Assembly (NCBI GenBank): GCA_030835135.1
Contig: JAUQWO010000077.1
Coordinates: 35,748-99,747 of the forward strand
DNA length: 64,000 nucleotides
Direction: 5' to 3'
Source: Bacteroidota bacterium
GTDB taxonomy: Bacteria; Bacteroidota; Ignavibacteria; UBA10030; UBA6906
The translations under genes and the position numbers were made by a program. The notes under the pieces were generated by a model. That model did no database searches. It saw nothing but the letters and a program-made list of their open reading frames with translations, and had not been told where the DNA came from. Positions 42,001 through 52,600 of this stretch are shown here, piece by piece. Numbering within the stretch: the stretch's first letter is position 1; each line of letters begins with the position of its first letter.

Positions 42001-42315
42001 CCATTCCCAGGTGCCGACATGGATGCTCCGCAGGATCTCGGAGAGCCGTCGCTGTTCGATGCGGACGATGACGAGAATGATGACCGCCAGTGCGCCCATC
42101 GCCACCGAAGCGAGGATGAGTGTGCCGATCATCCAATGGTCGTGGCGCAGCTGATACACACCGATGACGGCAAGGACAAGCAGCGGCGAGAGACCGCTCA
42201 GGAAGCCCATCCCGGAAAGGAAGCGGAGGCGTTGTCCGGTTGCGTTCTCCGGAGAGAGTATCCCTTTCCAGAAACTTCCCGTTTGTCCCATCCCTGATGC
42301 CACTCCGCTGTGCAT
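39064..42315 (-). CDS. PAS/GAF hybrid sensor histidine kinase/response regulator
   Basis: MSHEIRTPMNGVIGMAELLL H-box, GTGLGLAIARRLVELMGG, two receiver-like domains, VFMDCQMPEMDGFEAT. Confidence 0.95.
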   Translation of the reverse strand: MHSGVASGMGQTGSFWKGILSPENATGQRLRFLSGMGFLSGLSPLLVLAVIGVYQLRHDHWMIGTLILASVAMGALAVIILVIVRIEQRRLSEILRSIHVGTWEWDVATGVTRFDDRWAAIVGYTLEELEPLSIKTWENLTHPEDLARSGEALHRHFAGETPSYECEVRMRHKDGRWVWVHDRGKVTRWSPSGQPLLMAGAHEDITERKLLQDEARKAAERRQREADVVAGFATAPTTTSKDLPSIAPLLTESASRAIGVGRVGIWLFEDDGTRLLNIDTYVASSGMHSTGDTLHHRDFTNEFAALKDVQFVDAHDALTDPRTAGYVAPYLRPNSISSRLDAVIRHGGVSLGVLSFEHVGPARRWESDEIAFACQLADQIAMAILNIEHKRAEHALGMSEAMLRTLVDSLPDYIWLKDKNGVYLLCNTMFEHFFGAPQEQIIGKTDHDFVPKDLADFFRENDRLAMEANRPSRNEEVVTLATNGQEVFLETIKTPMYDAKGRLIGVLGIGRDITLRKATQESLTRSNQELLVARVEAEQQARQLEQQAKELAAAKEDALKASRLKSEFLATMSHEIRTPMNGVIGMAELLLDTQLTREQRDLADTIRYSADVLLGIINDILDFSKIEAGRVELEETGFDLQTTLDETLSLFAHRAHQKSLELSGLVDHSVPDTVCGDPGRFRQVLMNLIGNAIKFTPSGEIAVRMGVVRETRAAVTIRCEVADTGIGIPEGTCARLFQPFAQADGSTPRKFGGTGLGLAIARRLVELMGGTVGVESEPGRGSTFWFTVVFRKRAGSAPTPDPALHGVRILIVDEAVRNREALHSMLRSWGIHADVVHAADDAWAMIRASRERMLPYTIMIANSEITGFDPATVKRELEHNGALGSTSLVVLVPHGSSVCIDGLGRSRAICLPKPVRKAELYSTLVDLVSTRRDTVAGTGPIPSRATEGTAVAEQKSFSGVRVLVVEDNPVNQKVAVKMLQALGCIPDVAGDGREALGAIAAGTYGVVFMDCQMPEMDGFEATAEIRKREHNGTRTTIVAMTANALEGDRKRCITAGMDDYMAKPVTRDSMRKMLERWVKVEVA

Positions 42316-42658
42316 GTCATCTGAGATTCCCCTGGGTGGTACGGCTGTACCGCCTCTTTAATAGTAGGTCAAATCCTGTGCCACCGCTTGGGTCGGGCCA
42401 CGACTTCCGACCCCCGAATATGCCACGATCGTGCCCGAATTCCAGAGAAAACCGGTTCACACGCGGTATCGTCGCGAAGGACCTGCCGCGACGTCGGAAC
42501 GGGTGCATACTTCTGGCCACCTGGATGGATGCACGTGGGCGGATGCACACCACCGCGTCGATTGCATTCCCGTAAGAAAGCGCTATATTTCTTATCCTCC
42601 TGCACATCTGCGGGAGACACCAAGCAGTCCACCGCCATTGCCCAAGTTGAAGGTCACC

Positions 42659-44128
42659 ATGATCGATCTCAAGAAGTATACCGTGTGGTTCATCACCGGC
42701 AGTCAGCATCTGTACGGTCCTCAAACGCTCCAACAGGTTGCTGAGAACGCCGGCGTCATCGTCAGCGAATTGAACCGGTCAAAGGACATTCCGTACCCCA
42801 TTCAGTTCAAGCCGGTCGTAACTTCGCCGGATATGATCCTGAATGTGGTGCGCGAGGCGAACAACGATCCATCCTGCGCAGGTCTGATCCTCTGGATGCA
42901 CACCTTCTCGCCGGCCAAGATGTGGATCGCCGGATTGAACGCCCTCGCAAAGCCCTTCCTCCACCTTCACACGCAGTTCAACCAGGATATCCCCTGGGAC
43001 ACGATCGACATGGATTTCATGAATCTGAACCAGGCCGCGCATGGCGACCGCGAATTCGGATTCATTTGTACACGCCTCCGCAAGAACCGGAAGGTGGTCG
43101 TGGGGCACTGGCTCGATGCTGAGGTGCACGGACAGGTCGGCGTGTGGATGCGTGTCGCGGCAGCGTTCGCCGATATGCGTTCCATGAAGATCGCCCGCTG
43201 GGGTGACAATATGCGCGAGGTCGCGGTGACCGAAGGCGACAAGGTCGAGGCACAGGCACGGTTCGGCTATTCGGTGAACGGCTTTGGCATCGGCGATCTC
43301 GTGGCGCGCATCAAGGCCGTGCCCGATGCGAAGATCTCTTCCCTGGTCAAGGAGTATGAGTCCCTGTACACGCTTGCAGCCGCTGCGAAAGAGGGCGGCG
43401 CGAAGCGGCAGAACCTCATCGAAGCGGCGCGGATCGAACTGGGTATGCGGGCATTTCTGGAAGAAGGGAAGTTCAGTGCCTTCACCACAACATTCGAGGA
43501 TCTGAACGGTCTGGTGCAATTGCCCGGTCTTGCCGTGCAGCGGCTCATGGCGGACGGCTACGGGTTCGGGGCGGAAGGAGATTGGAAAACTTCGGCGATG
43601 GTCCGGGCCGTGAAGGTGATGTCCGCGGGTCTCGCCGGCGGGACATCGTTCATGGAAGACTATACATACCACCTCGAGCCGGGCGGACAGAAGGTGTTGG
43701 GCGCGCACATGCTGGAGGTGTGCGGCTCCATCGCGGCGGGTAAGCCGTCACTCGAAGTGCATCACCTCGGGATCGGCGGCAAGGAAGATCCGCCGCGCCT
43801 TGTCTTCGACGTTCCCGAAGGTCCCGCCATGAATGTCTCGATGATCGATATGGGCGACCGCTTCCGCCTGATCACGAATACGGTGAAGGTCGTCCGGCCG
43901 GTGAAGCCGCTGCCGAAATTGCCGGTTGCCCGCGCGCTGTGGATCCCGCAACCGGACCTGAAGACCGCGGCGGCTGCATGGATCTATGCCGGCGGGGCGC
44001 ATCACACGGTGTTCAGTCAGGCGGTCGGCACGGAATACATGGACGACTTCGCCGAGATGGCAGGCATCGAGCATCTCGTGATCGATGAGTCCACGACACT
44101 CCGCGCATTCAAGCACGCATTGCGGTGA
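42659..44128 (+). CDS. araA: L-arabinose isomerase
   Basis: [50 protein letters not shown]; length ~489 aa. Confidence 0.96.
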   Translation: MIDLKKYTVWFITGSQHLYGPQTLQQVAENAGVIVSELNRSKDIPYPIQFKPVVTSPDMILNVVREANNDPSCAGLILWMHTFSPAKMWIAGLNALAKPFLHLHTQFNQDIPWDTIDMDFMNLNQAAHGDREFGFICTRLRKNRKVVVGHWLDAEVHGQVGVWMRVAAAFADMRSMKIARWGDNMREVAVTEGDKVEAQARFGYSVNGFGIGDLVARIKAVPDAKISSLVKEYESLYTLAAAAKEGGAKRQNLIEAARIELGMRAFLEEGKFSAFTTTFEDLNGLVQLPGLAVQRLMADGYGFGAEGDWKTSAMVRAVKVMSAGLAGGTSFMEDYTYHLEPGGQKVLGAHMLEVCGSIAAGKPSLEVHHLGIGGKEDPPRLVFDVPEGPAMNVSMIDMGDRFRLITNTVKVVRPVKPLPKLPVARALWIPQPDLKTAAAAWIYAGGAHHTVFSQAVGTEYMDDFAEMAGIEHLVIDESTTLRAFKHALR

Positions 44129-44153
44129 TACAATAACCGCATCGCATCGGCAG

Positions 44154-44179
44154 GGGCGGTCCCGCGTGCGGGACCGCCC
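44154..44179. terminator. terminator-like hairpin downstream of araA
   Basis: GGGCGGTCCCG-CGTG-CGGGACCGCCC perfect 11-bp stem; no clear T tract. Confidence 0.55.
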
Positions 44180-44181
44180 TT

Positions 44182-44417
44182 ACGATGTATGTACCGCGCC
44201 CCGTACGTTGCATGCGCCGCCCCCACGATGTATGTACCGCGCTCGTCACGTTGCATGCCCGACCCTTACGATGTATGTATCGCGCTCGCCACGTTGCATG
44301 CGCCGCCCCTATGATGAATGTACCGCGCCCCGTACGTTGCATGCACCACCTCCACCTTGTATGTACCGCGCTCGTCACGTTGCATGCGCCGCCCCCACGA
44401 TGTATGTACCGCGTGCC
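44182..44417. repeat. 43-bp tandem repeat array, 5 full units + partial sixth
   Basis: Units start at 44182, 44225, 44268, 44311, 44354, 44397; core ACGATGTATGTACCGCGC...ACGTTGCATGCGCCGCCCCC. Confidence 0.93.
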
Positions 44418-44565
44418 AACTTCCGTACACCTCCTGCAGTTTGTAGATTCCACCCGGTGTTTCCTGTGTCTCCCATCGGAAACGTGACCCCCGGCACACG
44501 GGAAGGCCGGTTTGCCATGGCATGCTGCTTGCACGATCCTGTACCGTATGCCACGGAGGGGAGTC

Positions 44566-45195
44566 ATGGGTTGGCTCGTATTCTCGGTCTTCGCGGTCGC
44601 GGCGACGTTCGTCCTGACCTTCATCACGACCGGTGATATCTGGGACGCAATGTTCGCGGCTGCGGTCCCGGTGGGCCTGTTTCTCCTTGGCCTCTTCCTG
44701 CGCGCCACGCGGAAGAACGTCACTCCCCGCCAGCGTGTCACCCTTCTCTTCGTCGTCGCGCTCATCTGCATCGGGGTGGCCGGCCATTGGATGGTGATGC
44801 ATTCCATGACCCGCTGGCAGCACGATCAGCTCCTGACGGTCCGTGACCGTATCCAGCGAAGTCTGATGGTATCGTCGGTGTATGACCGCGCAACACCGGT
44901 CTTCAGTGCTTTTCATAGCCAGCGATTCCCTGAGAACAAGAGCATGACAGAAGTGTTCGCGGACCTGTATCCATCGATCATGGAGAAGAACGCCACCATC
45001 CTGCTCGACAGCCTCGATGGAGGCGTGAACGTGTATGCACGGAGCACATGGGGTGCGATGGTTGTCATCACCAGTGTCAGCAGCGTGGGGCATGGCATGG
45101 ACCCCGAGTTCCGGAATGTGGATGGACGTCGCGGCTACCTTCAGTCCTGCCTGCGGCTGACCCCCGAGGGGATGGTCTATGAAGTTCAGAATTGA
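44566..45195 (+). CDS. membrane protein A1 of duplicated A-B module, unknown function
   Basis: GGAGGGGAG Shine-Dalgarno before ATG at 44566; TM helices; ITTGDIW motif; homologous to 46054..46755. Confidence 0.72.
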   Translation: MGWLVFSVFAVAATFVLTFITTGDIWDAMFAAAVPVGLFLLGLFLRATRKNVTPRQRVTLLFVVALICIGVAGHWMVMHSMTRWQHDQLLTVRDRIQRSLMVSSVYDRATPVFSAFHSQRFPENKSMTEVFADLYPSIMEKNATILLDSLDGGVNVYARSTWGAMVVITSVSSVGHGMDPEFRNVDGRRGYLQSCLRLTPEGMVYEVQN

Positions 45196-46057
45196 TCTGC
45201 AGCGGGCTGTGAAAGATCCCCTGCATGGGATATGGATCGCGTGCTACATCGGTGCCGCCATGATCGCTCTGGGGGCGGTGCAGGAGTCCTTCGTGCACGT
45301 CGCGGGGTGGGGAGATCCCGCGATCCCGATCGCGCATGCCGTCCTCCCGGCACAACCCGCGGTGCTGGCAGGAGGCATCGAGGTTGCCGAGGGGATCCTG
45401 CAGTTCTCCGGTCACACGGCCCGTGGCGTGTGGTCAGGATACGTCACGACCACCTTGATGGCCATGCTGATCTCATACATGGTCGGACCCGCGCTGCTCG
45501 TCTGGGGGATCAGGGCACGCGCCCGGCACCGGCAGCAGATCGCCGTTCGGGGCGGCGTCCCTGCGATAGCGGCGGCGCTCGCGCTGGGTGGATCAACCCT
45601 CGCGGCGGTCGTCCCCGCTCCGTTGTATGCCCTCGTCAGCCACCGGACATATACGATGCTCGAACGCGATCACCGTCACAGTGAAGCCCTCGATGACCTG
45701 AGCGTCGAGTTGTATGTGATGGCACGCAACGCACAGGTGGAGTATCACCGCTCCGGTGAGCCCCGCGGAGGTGGCCATACCTGGCTGACCCCGGTGCATG
45801 GCAGGAAAGGACCGCTTCGCATGTGCGATCTGTTGGGGCCGGGGCGTGGCCCGCAATGCACCGAAAGCGCGCACGTCACCATCGGCCGGCAGATGTTCAG
45901 TCTGCGTATCGAGCGTGCGGACTCGTTGACGTTGCACGGCCTGGTTGTCTGTGAGCCGCCGGGCTGTCCTGCACCAGCGGACACAAGTGGGCAGGACACA
46001 CTGTCGATGGTCGTTGGCGTGACCCCTTTGAACGTGAACATGATATTCGAGGAATGA
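45179..46057 (+). CDS. membrane protein B1 of duplicated A-B module, unknown function
   Basis: PAVLAGGIE, YMVGPALLVWGIRARAR, IERADSLTLHG shared with 46739..47617; 17-bp overlap with A1. Confidence 0.75.
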   Translation: MKFRIDLQRAVKDPLHGIWIACYIGAAMIALGAVQESFVHVAGWGDPAIPIAHAVLPAQPAVLAGGIEVAEGILQFSGHTARGVWSGYVTTTLMAMLISYMVGPALLVWGIRARARHRQQIAVRGGVPAIAAALALGGSTLAAVVPAPLYALVSHRTYTMLERDHRHSEALDDLSVELYVMARNAQVEYHRSGEPRGGGHTWLTPVHGRKGPLRMCDLLGPGRGPQCTESAHVTIGRQMFSLRIERADSLTLHGLVVCEPPGCPAPADTSGQDTLSMVVGVTPLNVNMIFEE

Positions 46058-46755
46058 TGAAGAGCGTCCATGATATGGAGCGCCACCGCACCATACGGCT
46101 CCCCCGCATTGCGGGCGGCATGCCGGTGGTCTGGCTCGTGATCGCCATGGTGGTGACGTGTGGAACATTCAGCGGGGTCTATATCACCACCGGCGACATC
46201 TGGACGGCCGCGCTCGCTGGCGGTATTCCGGCTCTCATCTATATGGCAGGATTGACGGTGCACGCGACATGCACACCGGCAAGCCGCCGTTGCCGCATCG
46301 CCGTGATGCTGGTCGCTGTGACCGTCCTTACGGGAATCTCCGCGGAGTTCATGGTCCTCAGCTCCCGCACCCGCTGGCAGGCCGACATGATCGCCGGGAC
46401 CGGCGTATCCTATGACCGCAGCGCGATGATGTCCGCACTCTTCAGCACCGCTTCACCGGTGTTTGCCTCGTACCAACAGCAGCCACAGCGCAAACGGCGC
46501 GCCATGGCCGAGATCTTCAAGGACTCCTGGAGCACGCGGGACTGGACGACCGGGATGGTCACGCTGGACGGCCCGTCGGAACGGGTGAACGTCTATGCGT
46601 CCACGACCCCTGACGGCGCGATCGTGCTGACGGCCGTGGCTGCCGTGACACCCGGGGGAGATGCGGCATTTGCGAACGTGAACGGGTGCATCGGGCGTCT
46701 TCAGTCGCGCCTCCTCCTGAATGGCAAGGGAATGAGCTATGAGATCGAAAACTGA
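46054..46755 (+). CDS. membrane protein A2 of duplicated A-B module, unknown function
   Basis: ITTGDIW, SRTRWQ, NVYAST..GAIVLTAV, GRLQSRLLLNGKGMSYEIEN; ATGA overlap with B1. Confidence 0.75.
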   Translation: MMKSVHDMERHRTIRLPRIAGGMPVVWLVIAMVVTCGTFSGVYITTGDIWTAALAGGIPALIYMAGLTVHATCTPASRRCRIAVMLVAVTVLTGISAEFMVLSSRTRWQADMIAGTGVSYDRSAMMSALFSTASPVFASYQQQPQRKRRAMAEIFKDSWSTRDWTTGMVTLDGPSERVNVYASTTPDGAIVLTAVAAVTPGGDAAFANVNGCIGRLQSRLLLNGKGMSYEIEN

Positions 46756-47617
46756 CTTTCGCGCGGTCCTCACGGACCCGCTCCACTGGATGCGTATCGT
46801 CCTGTACGTTGTCATCGCAACGGTCGTGCTCGGCTCGCTGCAGCACTATGTCAACAGACGATCGAGTCAGGGAGGGTGGTGTGCAGTGCTGAACACTCTC
46901 ATCCCCATGGCAGACCCTGCCGTACTTGCCGGGGGGATCGAGATGATCGAGGCATCCAACGCGTTTGCCGGGTATGGCTCCCGCGGCGTGTGGCGGGGCG
47001 ACATCACCGCCGTGATGATGTCCATGGTCTTCCTGTATATCGTTGGTCCGACGCTCCTCGTGTGGGGTCTGCGCGGCCGCGCGCGGTTCCGGCGTCATGA
47101 GCCCGGCACTCCTCCGGCGGCCGTGATCGCGGTGGCGATCGCCGCGGGCTGCTGCTCCGTGATGTTGCTGGTGCCGGGATTCCGGTATGCGTATTCAACG
47201 ATCGGAGAGCATGAACGGGACATTGCCCGGGTTGCGGCGATGGAGGACGAGGCCGCGTTGAAGGATGAGATGCTGTTGATGGCACACAAGGCGCAGGTCG
47301 CGTATTTCGTCGCAGGTGAACCCTGGCAGGTTGGAGGTTCATGGCAGATGTCGGACGGCTCACGGCAACCGGCCCTGTCGATCGTGCAGTTGATCGATCC
47401 CGGTGCCATTGCCGTGATCAAGGACAGCAGGCATGCGCTCATCGGCGGACGTTCGTACGAACTGATCGTTGAGCGGGCAGACTCGCTGACGCTGCGGGGC
47501 CAGTGTCCCCCCATCCCCCCGGAGGTGCATGGGGAACCGATCTTCGGGAACAACGGCGCACGGGACATCACGATCGGTGTCACGCCGTCCACGCTGTCGC
47601 TCGCCTACAACCAGTAA
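46739..47617 (+). CDS. membrane protein B2 of duplicated A-B module, unknown function
   Basis: Same motifs as B1; 17-bp overlap with A2. Confidence 0.75.
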   Translation: MRSKTDFRAVLTDPLHWMRIVLYVVIATVVLGSLQHYVNRRSSQGGWCAVLNTLIPMADPAVLAGGIEMIEASNAFAGYGSRGVWRGDITAVMMSMVFLYIVGPTLLVWGLRGRARFRRHEPGTPPAAVIAVAIAAGCCSVMLLVPGFRYAYSTIGEHERDIARVAAMEDEAALKDEMLLMAHKAQVAYFVAGEPWQVGGSWQMSDGSRQPALSIVQLIDPGAIAVIKDSRHALIGGRSYELIVERADSLTLRGQCPPIPPEVHGEPIFGNNGARDITIGVTPSTLSLAYNQ

Positions 47618-47640
47618 CCACCTCGTGTCCCCGATCCACC

Positions 47641-47667
47641 GGGGCCCGGCGCGTTCAGCCGGGCCCC
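47641..47667. terminator. terminator-like hairpin after the A-B module
   Basis: GGGGCCCGGC-GCGTTCA-GCCGGGCCCC perfect 10-bp stem. Confidence 0.6.
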
Positions 47668-47924
47668 GTGTTCTAAGCCCGCACGCGATCGTACGCCCGG
47701 GTGCGGTGCCCCTGGAGCGGACCCTCCTTGAATTTCTACCTTCAATACGCTATCCTACGAGAGCACCAGTGCACTCATCCCCATGCCCGCTGGTCGCTGC
47801 GGAGCGGGATCGGTTCGCCGTCATCCTAAGCTTGGTGATCGGGCCCCAACCGCATGACGCGCTCACGTGCATGGCGCGCGCTGTACGACATATCCGGTAG
47901 TTCAATCGTGGAAGGATCAACACC

Positions 47925-49490
47925 GTGGATGCATCAGGCCACCATGCGATCAGAGGTTGGAGCCGTGCGCTCCTCTCCGCAAGTATGCTCTGCATGTTCG
48001 TCGCCTACGCGATGAACGCACAGCAATCAAGACCCACCAACGTCGCTGTGATCAAGCCCGGCGAGTCCATGACGAACATCATCACCAGGGCGGCGAACGT
48101 TGTACCATCACCGCGTCAGCTCGCCTGGCAACGCCGCGAGTTCATCGGGTTCATCCATTTCGGCGTCAATACATTCACCGATCGCGAGTGGGGCGACGGC
48201 AAGGAAAGTCCGGACATCTTCAATCCCCATCTGCTGGATGCCCGGCAGTGGGCGCGGGTGGCACGGGACGCGGGAATGAAGATGCTCATCGTCGTGGCGA
48301 AGCACCACGATGGATTCTGCATGTGGCCCTCGAAACTCACCAAGCATTCGGTGAAATCCTCGCCGTGGAGGGGCGGCGGAGGGGATGTGCTGGCCGACCT
48401 TGCCGCCGCGTGCCGCGAGTTCGGCATCAAGATGGGTGTGTATCTGTCACCCTGGGACCGCCACGAGCCTGCGTACGGGAACTCACCGGTGTACAATATC
48501 CACTTCGCCAACCAGCTCCGCGAGGTCCTCCAGAAGTATGCCCCGATCGAAGAAGTATGGTTCGATGGTGCGTGCGGCGAGGGGCCCAATGGCAAGCGGC
48601 AGGAATACGACTGGCAGTTGTATTACCGGACCGTGCGCGAGCTCGCTCCGAATGCCGTCATCGCCATCATGGGTCCCGATGTGCGATGGGTCGGAACAGA
48701 GAGTGGCGTTGGCCGGTTGACCGAGTGGAGTGTGCTCCCGGATATCACGCAGGACGTCGCTTCCATTGCCGCGCACTCGCAACAGAATCCTGTCGATGCC
48801 GGATTCAATCCGCACGACCTGACACAGGACGATCTGGGCAGCAGGGAGAAGATCCGCAACGCGAAGACCCTTGTCTGGTATCCGGCGGAGACCAACTGCT
48901 CGATCCGTCCGGGGTGGTTCTACCACCCGAAGGAAGACTCGCTGGTGAAGACCCCGCAGCAGCTCGTCGATACCTACTTCAGCTCGGTTGGCAGGAATGG
49001 GGTGTGGCTCCTGAACCTCGCCCCCGACCGCCGCGGATTGATCCATATCAATGATGTGAAGAGCCTGGTGGGGATGCGCGCCATCCTGGACAGCATGTTC
49101 GCGGTGAACTTCCTTGCCACCTCGAAGGTGAAGGGAGCCGCGGCAGGGAAGGGGCGTGAAGCGAAGAACGTGATCGATACGGAGTATGAAACCTACTGGA
49201 TGCCCGGCGCAGGGGTGACGGCGCCGTCCATCGAGTTCACGCTGGCAGGGGAGCGGACGTTCGATGTCCTGCTCCTGCAGGAATGCATCATGGTCGGCCA
49301 GCGCATCGAGAAGTTCCGCCTCGATGCATGGCAGGACGGGGCGTGGAAGGAGATCACGCGTGGAACGACCGTCGGTTATAAACGTCTGCTGCGGTTTCCG
49401 GCCGTGACGGCGCAGAAGGTACGGGTGGTGATCGAGGGATCCCGTACAAGTCCGACCCTTTCCGCGGTCGGACTCTTCAAGTCGCCGTAG
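47925..49490 (+). CDS. alpha-L-fucosidase (GH29) with C-terminal F5/8-type-C-like domain
   Basis: FIHFGVNTFTDREWGDGKESPDIFNP; LIVVAKHHDGFCMWPSKLTKHSVKSSPW; MGVYLSPWDRHEP. Confidence 0.92.
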   Translation: MDASGHHAIRGWSRALLSASMLCMFVAYAMNAQQSRPTNVAVIKPGESMTNIITRAANVVPSPRQLAWQRREFIGFIHFGVNTFTDREWGDGKESPDIFNPHLLDARQWARVARDAGMKMLIVVAKHHDGFCMWPSKLTKHSVKSSPWRGGGGDVLADLAAACREFGIKMGVYLSPWDRHEPAYGNSPVYNIHFANQLREVLQKYAPIEEVWFDGACGEGPNGKRQEYDWQLYYRTVRELAPNAVIAIMGPDVRWVGTESGVGRLTEWSVLPDITQDVASIAAHSQQNPVDAGFNPHDLTQDDLGSREKIRNAKTLVWYPAETNCSIRPGWFYHPKEDSLVKTPQQLVDTYFSSVGRNGVWLLNLAPDRRGLIHINDVKSLVGMRAILDSMFAVNFLATSKVKGAAAGKGREAKNVIDTEYETYWMPGAGVTAPSIEFTLAGERTFDVLLLQECIMVGQRIEKFRLDAWQDGAWKEITRGTTVGYKRLLRFPAVTAQKVRVVIEGSRTSPTLSAVGLFKSP

Positions 49491-49520
49491 TACACCGGAG
49501 AATAGGCCCGCCGCGATGCC

Positions 49521-49552
49521 ATGGCGCAGATGTGATGGACCGTCTGCGCCAT
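49521..49552. terminator. hairpin between convergent genes, possible bidirectional terminator
   Basis: ATGGCGCAGA-N12-TCTGCGCCAT perfect 10-bp arms. Confidence 0.45.
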
Positions 49553-49627
49553 GATCGTTCTTCTGCGGTGCCGATGCGCATCTCCCGCGTTCTTGAACCC
49601 TTCATGTCGGTGCGTAGGGCTATGGCG

Positions 49628-52600
49628 CTATTTGCGCACCACGACGAACTTTACCTCATAGGGTGTGAACGACACGGAGGGAACCGTGCGGAGCGGCGTC
49701 CCCAGCGCATCTGCTTCCTCCATCTTCACACCTTTTCGGTCGGGTGCCAGGAGCAGCGTCGCTGCCCGCCCCGCGGTCTCCCGAAGATGATAGAGCGTCC
49801 CGTTGACTGCCGGCCTCGCGCTCACCATCAGCACACTGGCCGGCTGGAAGGGCCATGCCGAGCGCGTCAGCGCGCCGTGCTGTTTCTTCGGGCTTGCGGG
49901 GAGGACGCGCGATACGAAAGGTACGCGCGTCCCCCATCCGAAGCGCGTCGCGGTCTCATTCGATGCATCGGTGCCCGAGGTGATCGCATAGCTCCACATC
50001 ATCTCACCTTCCTGGCTCGAGCGGAAGTTCGTCGTCCAGTAGTTGTTCAACACCCAGGAGAAGATCTGGCCGGATGCAGGTTTCGCGTTCTTCTGGAACC
50101 TGCCGGTGTTGATCCCGCCGAACTGCATCAGCGGCACCTCATCGCTCACCAGGACGATCTGACCGCGGTCGGACCGGAGTGCGGCAAAGTTCTGAGCGGT
50201 GTTCCAGTCCGTGGCGGTGCCCGGTAGCTGATCCTCTCCCGGCGTCGCGAGTCCGCCCTGCGCCTCGTACACGAGCCTGCCACCCTTCAGGGTGAAGGGG
50301 AATGCGACATACGCGGCTTCCGCATCGTGGACGGCCACCTTCCGCGCTGCGAAGATCAGGTCGATGCGCTTGGTGGGTTTGAACACCCGGAACTCGCAGG
50401 TCACCTGCATTGAATCCACGAATCCTTCGCTGAACCCTTTCACGGTGAAGCTCTGCCAGAGCGGGCCATCGATCCCCGGGTCGACCGTGATCGCGCGCAT
50501 ACCGGTGCGCGTGTGACCGCCCAGCCGCAATTCCTCGATGCTGGAGCGCGTACTCAACCGTTCATAGATGAGCTGCCCGAGCTGCCATGCCCGTGCGGTG
50601 TCGAGCAACTCCTGACCGAGCTGCCGGTCGAAAAGACCGGAGAGCCCGCCGGCTTTTCTGTCGATGATGATCCGGTAGTGCGCGCTCTGAACGGTATCCG
50701 ACGGGATGAACGGACGGTCCGGTGGCCGTTCACCCGCACCCCTGATGATCCGGATGGTTCGGTACCCGAGTGGCGGGACGTCCTTGAGCCACAGTGCCCA
50801 GTAGTTCCCCTCGGGGCGCGATCGCGTGATCTGGGCCGCGATCTCTTCCCCGCGGTCGTCCACCATGCGGAATGTCCGGTCCTTCGGGAGAACCTGGTCG
50901 TCGATGTAGACGATATGCAGTCCGGAGCGCTGCCAGTTGAGCGTGTTGAACACCACGATCGACGGGTCCGATGAGGCGGCAAGAGAGGGCTGCAGCTGTC
51001 CCATCGCGCCTTCGCGCAGAAGCCGTGATTGCATCACACCCTGCCATGCGTACGAGGACTTTTCCGCCCACTGGGTCTGTGTGTTCTCCGCCATGGGGTC
51101 GGAGATGCTCTCCGCGGCACCGAATGTGTGCTCGTTGTAGAAGTGCAGGTGATCGGCGACGGTGCGTACCTGTTCGTGCAGGGACGGCGGGAGGACGGCG
51201 CCGAAATCCTGTGCCATCGCGAGCAATCCCTGATTGGCGATCAGATCGGTCGCTGTCAGGCGGTTCGCCGCCGTTTCACGCATCGCGCAGCCATAGCCAT
51301 CGGTCCACCAGTCGGGCCAGGCAACACGATGGACGGGCAGGGAGGGACCGTGTTCCTTCTCCACCCATGCCAGGAACTCATGGACCGTCGCACTACGGAG
51401 CTTCGGGGCTTCGTAGATCTCGTTCCACCGGCGGATGTTGTCGCTCGAGAACGTGGATGGCGGCGAGTTGTCCGTGAAGTAGCCGCTGTACTGGATGTTC
51501 ACGCGATCGTACGGGTACCCGTCCGTTTCGAGCTTCTGGAGATACAGCGGCAGCTCACGCTCGATCAGGTCGATGCTCGATGTATGGATGTTCTGAAAGT
51601 TGCCGGTCATATAATGGTCTGCCCGGTACGCCAGAACGCGTTTGCCGGAGGGGGATTCCCACCAGAACGGTGTCGGGACATCGAAGGGCCGGAGTGCGCG
51701 GGCAACGTTGATGCCCGAGGTAACATAGCGGATGCCGAGGTCCTGAAAGTAGTCCACGAGACACCATGCGTAGCCGTTCACGTCATCCTGCATGGCAGTG
51801 CGTACCGGCAGTCCCTGTGCCTTCATCGTGGCGATGGGTTCGAGCGAGTGGACGAGCGCGTTCTCGTCCGCAACCTCCGCCCAGTTCAGCAGCATGCCCG
51901 TGACCTCGATGCGCCCTTCGGCGATACGCTGTTTGAGACGCGCTATCTGCGAGGCAGGCCTCGCCTTCAGGTATTCGCGCACGGCCCAGGAGGTCTCGCA
52001 CGTCCATCGGAACTTCGCGTCGTCAGGATAGGCATCGGTCTGATCGCACAGGTCCAGTGCGAAATCGATGTAGCGGAGATGCTCGGCGAGGATCTCGGTC
52101 TGTGGCCGGGTGTACCCGATATCCGTGTGCGCATGCTGCACCAGGTACAGGGTCCAGTGCCGCACAGGCCGAACGGTGATGCGTTCCGTGCTCGTTGTGG
52201 TGCCCATGCTCAGGGTCACGGTCCTGGTTGTGGGTGCGGACACCGGCGTGATCATCAAAGAGTGGCGGCTGACGCCGAACGGCAGTGTGATCTTTTCGGC
52301 GGCTGCGCCATCGAGCCCCAGCGTGCCTTCCGTCGCTCCGCCGATGTTCAGGATCTCGACATCGAGCGGCTGAAGCACTTTGCCATGGCTTTTGAGGAGG
52401 ACGGGACGGCTGGCGATGTTCAGGCCATTGGTGATGGGATGCGTGAAGGTCATCACCCACGCGGAACTCTTTGCGGATTCTCCCGTGATGCGGAGCTCGA
52501 CCGGCGAGCCGGGTTCATACGAGCCTGCCGGGAGGGTGAGTCGCATCAGCCCGAACCGGTCCTTGTTCCGGTCCGCGAGTACGAGCGAGAACTCCAGACG

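Noticed and set aside
44182-44417. CRISPR array
   Set aside because: Units are directly contiguous with no unique spacers and no cas genes nearby
44185-44487. Repeat-containing ORFs (MYVPRPVRCMRRPHDVCTALVTLHA...)
   Set aside because: 43 bp is not a multiple of three; reading frame is a by-product of the tandem array
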